Origin: Corynespora cassiicola
Taxonomy: Eukaryota; Ascomycota; Dothideomycetes; Pleosporales; Corynesporascaceae
Length of the DNA stretch: 64,000 bases
Assembly: GCA_022059125.1 (NCBI GenBank)
Contig: JAEUWY010000016.1
Span: 806,001-870,000, forward strand
Direction: 5' to 3'
The position numbers and the translations under genes were made by a program. Below are positions 1 through 8,563 of this stretch, piece after piece; the stretch's first letter is position 1, and every line of letters starts with the position of its first letter. Below the pieces are notes generated by a model. It saw only the letters and a program-made list of their open reading frames with translations. It was not told the origin of the DNA and ran no database searches.

Positions 1-30
1 TGCCTTATTACGCATCTAGAATTCATAAAA

Positions 31-3000
31 TCATATCCATCCCGAGGGAGGAGTAGGGTATCGTGGTTTAGAAGGACGTCTGGCGTGCGAGCGAACGAAA
101 GGAGGAGGCGAGCTTTGAGAGCTCGCCTGCTGGCTCTCCTGGATATTTGCTTGAGTATTGGCTTGAAAGTTCGATTGTGAATTGGCCTGAGTATGTTCTT
201 GGTAATACGCGTGAGGATTCGCCTCGTAATATGTCTGAGTCCTTGGTTGAGAGTCGAGAGGAAGGGAAGGATTGGACGCGAGAGGTGATGGGTGACTGTA
301 AAACGCGAAAGGGGGCAAAGGACTCGAAGCACCGAGTGGAGGTGTCGGAAATGAAGGTTCGAAGGGCGAAACTGGCGGCGAATTTGCAGGAGGCGTCGGT
401 GGCGATTTGAGTGACGAAGAGGATGAAGGACACTCGAGAGTAGGCGAAGACGACATCGACTTGATCGAAGGTGCATGAGAAAGCGTTCCAAATGAGGGTG
501 TTGAGTGGGGCGACTTGAGAGACGGCGATTTGCTAGAGGGCGATATGGTAGAGCTGAGGGATTTAAGGGAAGGCGATGCGATCAGCGTGGTGTTAGTGAG
601 TGGTGGTGATGGTGGAGGGTACATCGGAGACTTAAGTGATGCTTCCGAGCAAAGGGTTTGGCGAGCTTTGATAGTTGAAGGGGAAAGACCACTGTTGCCT
701 GAAAATCTCCAACCAGATTTCGGAAGCCATTTGAGTTTAATTTCTTTGGCCTTCGCTCGTGGAGTTCCAACTTGCTTCGATGATGTGATTTTCTTTTGCA
801 TCTCATCTGGGAGACCGTACAAAAGAGTTGCAATGGCTGACGTTTTCCAGACGCCCACTTGCTCCTGCTCTACAGAGCTCCGAACAACGGTAGCAATCAG
901 GAACAAAAATGTGAGTGCAAGTAGACTGAGAGGAAGCGCCAACCATGCCCATCTGACTTCCACAAAGCTCTCCTCCTCAAAGGCAGGACCTTCCACATCT
1001 TCTGTGTGACCAGATGACCGCATCAAATTTGTAAGTGAAGTGGCCATGTTGTCCAGGTGATCTGTTACATTGTCGAAGATCCAAGGGTTGAACCCCATCT
1101 GCCTTGTAAGAGGATTGACAGTCAGATATTGTTTGTACCGGAGCCTAGCGTCGGCTTCGTCTGTGCTGTTGACGAGAGTAAAGGTCGAGGGAAACATGTC
1201 GTCGAATAAGGACAAAGTTAGGGCGTGGGTCCGGTTATGCACAGTGTATATTCTGCCTTCACTCCCCTGGACTGTCACATTTTCGCTGTACTCGTATGTG
1301 ACAAATTCCAGTTCTTTGTTGTCATTGTAGCCACGGATTGTCGACCATAACCCATCTCTGACGGATCCATTGACGATTGTGTTGGTGACCTTTTCCGTGT
1401 AACCGCCCTCAGAATATTCTGAATCAATTGTCTGGGCACACCAAGACAGAACGCACTCGTGTGCTATAGGGGTGGCATTCCTGCGAACATTGTCGAGGTT
1501 CCCGCCCGAGACAATCATTACGTGTGATAGAGGATTACGGCTGTTGTTGAGCCGGGATTGATATCCAGGTAGAGGTTCCCTTGTCATAATATCGTAGAGA
1601 GGATGAGCGCGCATCAACAATACCTCTTCTGCATGGGCACCCTCGGTATCAGTATTGTAGCCAGTCATGAGCAGGGGGTCATCCGCTTTGAGCCACCAAC
1701 CGCATGAAGTGCCGTTCGGCGAAACAACAAAGAGCCCGTCTTCGTCACGATCAAGTACTTGAACCCAGTCGAGCGGCTTCTCGATGCACTTGAATTCGAG
1801 TTGATCGGAGATGTCGGCACATTGATTGCACATGCCGAACGTTTCGTATTGCGCCCAAGTGCAATTGCTACTGGGACATGCCAACGGAATCTCGGCTCTG
1901 TTCCCTTTCCCGAAAGTGATGGGTGAGACTCCAGTATCGTAAAAGTAATGATAGGCAACACCCATCATGTTTTGGTCGAGTTCCAGGTTTTCTTCGCCGA
2001 GTCGGTATTCCTTTCCTGACACGTAGGGTACGTAGCCGTTAGAAATGGGGATGGAACCCATTCCTGGCTGACGTCTCCAACGTTCAGGATATTCGACGAC
2101 CTGTTGAAAGAAGGGATCCAGAGCAAGGGCGAATAGGGTGACAGCTGCTCCGAGTGCCGCCAGCGATCTACCCTTGGTACGGACCAGTAAAAGTAACGAC
2201 CCCCAGGGTCCTCGAGATGCATTGTCAAAGATCTCAAAATCCCACATCTTCTTCGAGTTGTCACCCTGAAACCAACTCCACTTCAACTGTCCCAGGGCCT
2301 CCGATACAGGAAGAAGGAGTGCAGCAGATGCTACTTTCGACAGAACAGAGATGTATGCGTTTAGAGTCAGACCTAAGGGCCATTTCGGTATGCGTTCGTC
2401 CTTGTAGAAAATCAACATGCCAATAATACCAGCCATGCATACAGCACTAAGTGACCAGCTGATAATCTCAATTAACCACCTCTTAACAACATTGCCGGAC
2501 GCACTGTATTTCCAGAGCTTTTGCTCAATCCGCTGAGCAAAGTTTGAGGCAGCCTGAGAGTCACCACCACGTTCCTCGCCAACCTTCTCCGCAGTCCCAG
2601 GTGTTATTGGGCTCGTGTCGGGATTGAACTGCGCACCTGGAATCCCAAGTCCGATGTGGCTCTTGCGACTCCAGTCGATGCCATCCTTTTTGGGGAGTGT
2701 AGGCGTCAGGGGAGAGAAGGCATTGCGACGAAATCGTAATGCTGGCCTTCCTTCGGGATCAAACTGGAGCGCAGGGCGTGGGGCTTGTGGGCTGAACTCG
2801 CGCTGCGACGTTATGATGTTGAGCTCAGGCACCGCTAGCCTTCCCGGCGATGGTGCTGGCGGTACGACTGATCGATAAGAGGGTGGTGACGGTCTAGTGT
2901 GGGATATGCAGTGTATTGGCTGGTCCCTTGAACTAACTTCGCAGGTCGGACAAGTATAGCCAGGTGTCTCTGGAGGGCTTTGGTGCTGTTTCTCGTCGCC

Positions 3001-3087
3001 GGCGTCGATGTATATTGGGATCTGGGGACTGGCGGATAACAACGAAGAAGGAGGAAGCCTAGACATGATGTGCAGAGAACGCCACAA
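31..3087 (-). CDS. DUF3176 family membrane protein
   Basis: Single uninterrupted frame of 1018 residues. The family is known from filamentous ascomycetes; its function is not established. Visible features: a Pro/Ser-rich N-terminal tail (about 1-200), a hydrophobic helix starting WLIEIISWSLSAV, a second in VLSKVASAALLLPVSEALGQ, which with the following LKWSWF is the signature of the family, a third in LAALGAAVTLFALALDPFF, then a long extracellular or lumenal part with cysteines (CTWAQYETFGMC) and several N-glycosylation sequons, and a last helix in WLALPLSLLALTFLFLIATVV. The final 230 residues or so are low-complexity (SLKSP, PPPSPP and QANTQANIQ runs), longer than I expect for the family. 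The start at 3087 gives MWRSL; a second ATG at 3066 (MSRLPP) is equally possible. It is transcribed in the same direction as the repeat-peptide gene 1.8 kb upstream, but too far away to infer a link. Confidence 0.85.
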   Translation of the reverse strand: MWRSLHIMSRLPPSSLLSASPQIPIYIDAGDEKQHQSPPETPGYTCPTCEVSSRDQPIHCISHTRPSPPSYRSVVPPAPSPGRLAVPELNIITSQREFSPQAPRPALQFDPEGRPALRFRRNAFSPLTPTLPKKDGIDWSRKSHIGLGIPGAQFNPDTSPITPGTAEKVGEERGGDSQAASNFAQRIEQKLWKYSASGNVVKRWLIEIISWSLSAVCMAGIIGMLIFYKDERIPKWPLGLTLNAYISVLSKVASAALLLPVSEALGQLKWSWFQGDNSKKMWDFEIFDNASRGPWGSLLLLVRTKGRSLAALGAAVTLFALALDPFFQQVVEYPERWRRQPGMGSIPISNGYVPYVSGKEYRLGEENLELDQNMMGVAYHYFYDTGVSPITFGKGNRAEIPLACPSSNCTWAQYETFGMCNQCADISDQLEFKCIEKPLDWVQVLDRDEDGLFVVSPNGTSCGWWLKADDPLLMTGYNTDTEGAHAEEVLLMRAHPLYDIMTREPLPGYQSRLNNSRNPLSHVMIVSGGNLDNVRRNATPIAHECVLSWCAQTIDSEYSEGGYTEKVTNTIVNGSVRDGLWSTIRGYNDNKELEFVTYEYSENVTVQGSEGRIYTVHNRTHALTLSLFDDMFPSTFTLVNSTDEADARLRYKQYLTVNPLTRQMGFNPWIFDNVTDHLDNMATSLTNLMRSSGHTEDVEGPAFEEESFVEVRWAWLALPLSLLALTFLFLIATVVRSSVEQEQVGVWKTSAIATLLYGLPDEMQKKITSSKQVGTPRAKAKEIKLKWLPKSGWRFSGNSGLSPSTIKARQTLCSEASLKSPMYPPPSPPLTNTTLIASPSLKSLSSTISPSSKSPSLKSPHSTPSFGTLSHAPSIKSMSSSPTLECPSSSSSLKSPPTPPANSPPVSPFEPSFPTPPLGASSPLPPFAFYSHPSPLASNPSLPLDSQPRTQTYYEANPHAYYQEHTQANSQSNFQANTQANIQESQQASSQSSPPPFVRSHARRPSKPRYPTPPSGWI

Positions 3088-4859
3088 ACAGAGACGCCAG
3101 TCCCGACTAGCCAGCTAGCTTGTTGATGAATGTTCTATGGTTGTGGTAATGCGGACAGCGAGGAAATAAAGTACTCAGGAAGCGGAACTGATGTTCCCAA
3201 CGGGTCTTAATGCCATGGCTGCCGTAGATCGATGAGCATAAACAATTGTCACTAAAATTGGGTACCAACACTGCTGCTACTGGACAGGCGCAAGCTGATC
3301 TCTGGAATAGCGCAGAAAGCGCCAGTCATGGAGAAGCCTACGCGCAGTAGCTATAACTACGCCTCAGTGCAGCATGCCAAGTGAGGAGCCATCAACTCAC
3401 CATGCCCAAGTTGAAGGTAAAAAAGGCTGGGAGGCGACCTTTTTGGGGGGGCCGAGAACGGCCAGTCCCTATGGGAGCAGTGGTTAAGCGCCAGGATGAC
3501 TTGTCCCGTAAGAACAGCGCGTAAGCGCCCGCATGGTTTAGCCGGTATTGGCTGGAGTGTGGAGGCGCCGAGGCACGGGCGCGGCGCCGGAAGCTTAGTC
3601 CTGGGTTGGCTTCGCTTTCTTGGCATCATCACGACCATGTGGCACAGCATGCCGGCGGCTACGCTCAGGTAGCTGAAACCACGCATTCTCTTTTGTAAGG
3701 TGTTTAGAGCGGCTGTGGCTGTTTGCAATCATGAGTTCACGAATCGGTATGTCTCCTGAGAAAGGCGTCTATGGAGGGTGAAACTTAGGGGCTGCACAGA
3801 GTTGAGCCGACGAAAAATGGTCAAGTTGGACTTAGAGCGGGCCGCGCACCATCCTAGCAAATATAGCCCTCGACTCCCAGCGCGTAAAACTCGGCAAGCC
3901 TCTTCACGTGTTCATGCACTGACCCTAGGGTCCGGTTCTGCCGCTGTTTCCAAGATTTCAACGTGATCAGCCAGTTTTCATAAACACCGTATCTTGCATA
4001 CATTGCGCGGCCCTATCAACGACTGTTTCCGCCAATGGGATTGCGGCTGATTAGCCAAAAGATACCAAGCCCATGATGGTCAGAATCACAACAGGTACGG
4101 AAGATAGAAGGCGACAAAACATATCACTTTCCTCATAATCTCAGTCTCCATCATCCAGCAAGCGTGCTAGAAAGGAAGCTAACTAAACGTCTTGAGACGA
4201 TTTCCAGGTATTTGGAATATTAGTGTCCGCATTATCATCATCATGCCAGCTTGACGAGTTTTCTATCAGCAGGAAGTCTCTATATCTTGGTCATGTGATT
4301 CAGCGTCCATATCTCCCTAGCCAGGTAGCTATCAAAATTGCCAGATATCTAACAACGCAGAAATTAAGATATTCTTCTGTATAAGTGAGGAGGTAATTCT
4401 TCGGAACAAACAGATAGCATGCGTCTTTTGATTTCCTGCTGAATCTCAATGGTAGAATCTCACTCTTCCTGGGATGTGATTCCGTGCCTCAGAGTATTGC
4501 AACGGACAGGCATCGTCGTTGCTCATCCCCTCTCCTAGTTCATGAACGGACTTTTTTGTACATGCTTACCATATATCTTGAGGTGTGGTCACGCGTGGCT
4601 TCAATTAGAATCAATCATGCATGCAATTCGTTGCTGACCAGACGCGTTGTATTTGCTCGTAGCCTACCACTACTTATTTCCCGAGGAACACAAATGATTG
4701 AAGAGATGAAAAAGAAATTAAAAGACTGTAGAAACAAATCCTCGCGTGTGCGGCAAACGATCCTTGCAGTAACTCGGCAAACAGGTTACACAGATAGTCA
4801 ATGAGAAAAGCGCCTTGGTGAGGTTGACCAGCTGTGTTACATGGCAATTCCTGCAGCCT
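3088..4859. other. Gene-free interval
   Basis: The interval lies between the DUF3176 start codon and the 3' end of the repeat-peptide gene. It should hold the DUF3176 promoter (proximal to 3088) and the terminator of the peptide gene. The only longer open frame, at 3357-3728 on the minus strand, has no recognisable domain and no clear coding character. I see nothing else. Confidence 0.5.
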
Positions 4860-6102
4860 TCACAAAGGTTGTCGTTCCGGCATGCTGTTTGCGCTGCTGA
4901 ATCCCCGAGTCTTCAAAGCCTCAATCATCTCCACAACACCGTCGTAAACGGATCGAACGACGTTGGTGCGCTTCGCCTCCTGGGTGACATCGCGCTGGTT
5001 CTTCTCCTCAACGTCAAGTTCCTCCTCATCCTCCTCCCTCTTGCCGTTGAACCTGCTAACACCACGACCGTTGAACCGGCTAACGCCGCGGCCGTTGAAT
5101 CGGCTGACACCACGGCCATTGAAGCGGCTGACGCCACCCCTCTCCTCCAAAACACTCTCGTCTTCAGAGTCGTCCTCAGATTCGTCACGCGGTCCGTTGG
5201 GACGCCTCACAGTGCGCTTTCCGTTAGGCTGCCTCACAGCGCGCTTTCCATTGAATCGGCTGACACCCCTCTCCTCGACAACAATCTCGTCTTCCTCAGC
5301 ATCAATGTCCTCCGCTTCGCGCTTTCCGTTGAAGCGGCTGACACCCCTCTCCTCGACGATCACCTCGTCATCGTCGGCCGGCTCCTCGCGCTTTCCGTTG
5401 AAGCGGCTGACACCCCTCTCTTCAACCACAACATCCTCATCAGATTCCTCACGCTTGCCGTTGAACCTGCTAACACCGCGGCCGTTAAACCTACTGACGC
5501 CGCGACCGTTAAACCTGCTAACACCACGACCATTGAATCGGCTGACGCCTCTCTCCTCAACGGTGGCCTCATCTTCAGACTCTTCACGCTTGCCGTTGAA
5601 GCGGCTGACACCCCTCTCCTCCACAGAGACCTCGTCATCAGATTCTTCGCGCTTGCCGTTGAAACGGCTGACGCCTCGCTTGCCATTGAACCTGCTAACG
5701 CCCCTCTCGTCCAGCGTGTCATCTTCAGATTCTTCGCGCTTGCCGTTAAAGCGGCTGACGCCCCTCTCGTCCAGAGTGGCATCCTCAGACTCTTCGCGCT
5801 TTCCATTGAAGCGGCTAACGCCCCTCTCGTTCAGGACGTCCTCCTCGGATTCCTCGCGCTTGCCGTTAAATCGGCTGAGGCCACGGGCGGAAATGTGGCC
5901 ATCGTTGTTGTCCCGTTGGAACCGCTTGTCGATGGCAAGGAGAGGAGCATCAACGGCGGTCTCGCTGCGTGCAAGCAGGTCGTTCTAACGCCATATTAGT
6001 ATCAGAATACATGGCGGGTCAAGTTGGGCCTACCTCAGCGACTGGCACGGGAACCGTCAGAACGGTGAGAGCCAAGGAAGCAATGATAAGAGCGGAACGC
6101 AT
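4860..6102 (-). CDS. Secreted repeat-peptide precursor (KEP / RiPP-like), 17 GVSRFNG cores
   Basis: Two exons, 6102-6034 and 5984-4860, with a 49-nt intron (GTAGGC...TTAG, containing TACTAAT), give 397 residues. Exon 1 encodes a signal peptide (MRSALIIASLALTVLTVPVPVAE). From residue 58 there is one GLSRFNG and sixteen GVSRFNG heptads. Most sit in a cassette R-GVSRFNG-KR followed by an acidic spacer such as EESEDATLDE; two blocks of four heptads are joined by single Arg (RGVSRFNGRGVSRFNG...). Two divergent units (AVRQPNG, TVRRPNG) lie between arrays. A 58-residue non-repeat tail follows. Lys-Arg borders are the classical Kex2/KexB sites, so the likely product is many copies of a short secreted peptide, as in fungal KEP proteins and dikaritin RiPP precursors. 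No homolog can be named and no DUF3328 tailoring gene is in the window. CACGTG lies at 6200-6205 upstream. The gene model rests on my manual splice; the repeat architecture is certain. Confidence 0.88.
5985..6033 (-). other. Phase-0 intron separating signal peptide from repeat region
   Basis: The donor is GTAGGC directly after the GAG codon; the acceptor is CGTTAG; TACTAAT lies about 15 nt before the acceptor as branch site. Removing it joins the signal-peptide frame to the repeat frame with no stop. Splitting the signal peptide onto its own exon means that an ORF caller starting at the internal GTG at 5624 misses the N-terminus. Confidence 0.8.
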
Positions 6103-8563
6103 GTTGTCGGCTGTGGTGATTATTACTTTTCTGGGAAGGTGGGATTGGACGGCTCAGAAGTGGCTATACAAAGGTACGCAAAAGATTAAATGTGCACAGC
6201 ACGTGTAAGTTAAAGTTAGGCACAGCCTGTAAAAAGAAGACGTAGTTGCAAAGAGCGGGTTTGAAGCGGATCCAGATCCTGATCCATCATACTTGGGGGT
6301 CGAGGGGACTTATAACCTTGAGACAAAGGCTCGGGCTGTCATGCCATCATTTACTGGGCAGGGATCGATTAGAGCGGAGTATTGGGCCCTGGTACCTGAA
6401 GCGCCGTTGTCATGCGTTGTCGTGATGGTGGGTGCATTGCAGGATGCGGTACGTGCGGGGCTAAGCACCTAAGCGCCCGGAGTGACGGATTCGGCTAAAG
6501 CAGGACTGCCCCAAGCAACGTCACGCCTTCATTGGTGTACCACACTGAAACTGGATTTCTGTCGTCCACTCTTATTCGAGACTACCGCCTTATCAGTGAC
6601 GCTACACGACATGTGCGTACGCGCCGAGAAACCTGGAAATAGAACCAATATAACGGCAACGATGCGATTGGATCCCTGATCTGCGCATGGAGGGGGACTA
6701 ATCCGCTTGGGGGTTGATGCATTTCAGCGCAGCCCATGGTGAACACTAGGCAAACATCTACACATGGTCTATCATCCAAGGTACGCCCTGACTGAAGAGG
6801 TTGATGCAGGAACGGAGCAGCCACAACCTCGATCACAGTGATGACATTGCCTTTAAGCGCCCTTTGGCCAGAATGACCTCCTGGGCATAGAGACATTAAG
6901 CGACCAAGCAATTGCCAGGCCTTCTGGACCTTCTCAATCGGTATGCACAAGACTTCTTACAAGACATTACAGCCTTGTTGGGGCTGGCTTTCAAAGTCCC
7001 GAGTGTGGAAATTTGCGTTCCCATCCTCAGAACGGAGTTCGGTTTTCGAGCAAGCTGAGACGTGGGAATTGTTCTTGACGCCGATACCCTGGAACCAATA
7101 TATTCCGACCAAATGGATTTCACTCATACGAGCAAGCAACAGTGATGCGCTGACAAGGGATGTTGGTTGTTCACCAAGTAACAGGATCAGGCTGTCCAAG
7201 CCCGGCGGGATGCTCGGTTCGCGTTCGTACCCTTGTCCCTGAGGAGCCATGAAGACCTTGGGCAGCTCCCTTCATCTCAGCCAATCGAATTCTACCATTC
7301 ACAGTGCGTGTGACGATCCAAAAAATTCACCAGCAGGAATTGATTCATGCGATATTATTCGTCCCACCTCACATCTCAGTACATCTGCGTCGCTGCTTCA
7401 TGCATCGTCCAAGATGATAAGAAGGTTGGCAATGCCCCACAATAGACACCATCCTCACCCATAATGTAGTAATTGTTCCGTGACTTGACCGGACGAATGC
7501 GATTCAGCCTTGTTGGTGGTGCTAATGTAGGATTGGTTGGGGGTCATCGCCTGTGTCCAGACGACAACATCTAACATCCAAAGTTCGACCAGAAGAAATA
7601 TCATCTCCATTGGTCTCAGTCAACCACAGACACGAGATAGACCTTGGGTCACAAGGTTTGTCTTCTGCCAGATGGAGGATAGGCGTTTCGGGAAAAGGCC
7701 GCACCCCTCCTTTGATCCACTTCGTCGGATTAGTTCCATTTCAGGTAGGCAGGAAGATAACCGAAAAGGAAGGTGTTTAAGTGGGGCTCTTGCATTCCAA
7801 GGCCAATTGCAGCAAAACATTCTCTGCACTTCATATACAGCTTCTATCTACTGCCAGTAGAAATTTAAGTACGATAGTTTGGCGCAAAAGCACTCAATGA
7901 CATCCCCGACTTGACGTGACAATCAACGATATACTTCTCCGGGCGCTTACAGGCCTTACCAGCAAACGGCGCAACACCCAACAGCGTCGATATGGACAGT
8001 TCGGTAGTTTTACGGCTCGTGCTATCTTCACTGGCGGTGTGATTGCAGCCCGGTAGATACAGCTTGACAAATGGGCATCAATCAAACATGTTTGAAAGAC
8101 GCGGACGGAGTCATGGGCTCCATTCTAATCCCACTCTCATCATACCTGCTGACCTTGTGGGAGCGCTTAATCCACAGAAATCACATACGCAGCAAGTAAT
8201 CACACGAGAAGCCCTTCCTTTGGATATTGTTTAAGCCATGACCTAGGCTCATTCGGATTGAATCACATTCTTGACTATGCAAATGGTACCTTTTGTATCC
8301 AGTCTGCAATTTGCTTTTCCAGATACTGAAACCAGGTTCTATTTCTATACAAAAATCACTAGTACAGTACTTCTTATGACTCGTGGCGTTGGGTAGTACT
8401 ATTGCGAGGTTCAAAAGCTTCAAGTTTGGTTGGCCCCTACGAGCCACTGAACACTACTTGCCAACATTACTATATTTGCCATCATATTGGCAGCCTTCAA
8501 GGATCCCTCTCATATAGTCTTTCCTTCTGATTTGATGAAGAAGAGCCTATTGAGCTTTCCGGA
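6103..8563. other. Gene-free interval with upstream region of the peptide gene
   Basis: The first 200 bases upstream of the peptide gene carry a TATA-like TTTGTATAGCC (minus strand) and a palindromic CACGTG at 6200-6205. The remaining 2.2 kb holds only short, unrelated open frames on both strands without domain or splice logic. No RNA gene or repeat was recognised. Confidence 0.45.

Noticed and set aside
3357..3728. Minus-strand open frame of 123 codons
   Set aside because: No recognisable domain, no splice-supported extension and no clear coding bias.
5036..5880. CRISPR-like or satellite array
   Set aside because: The repeats are in frame, encode a constant heptapeptide with variable codons, and belong to a eukaryotic gene with intron and signal peptide.
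4815..5999. Long plus-strand open frames (394 and 341 codons) opposite the repeat-peptide gene
   Set aside because: They are the antisense of the heptapeptide repeats, kept open by the repeat codon pattern; no signal peptide, splice logic or domain of their own.
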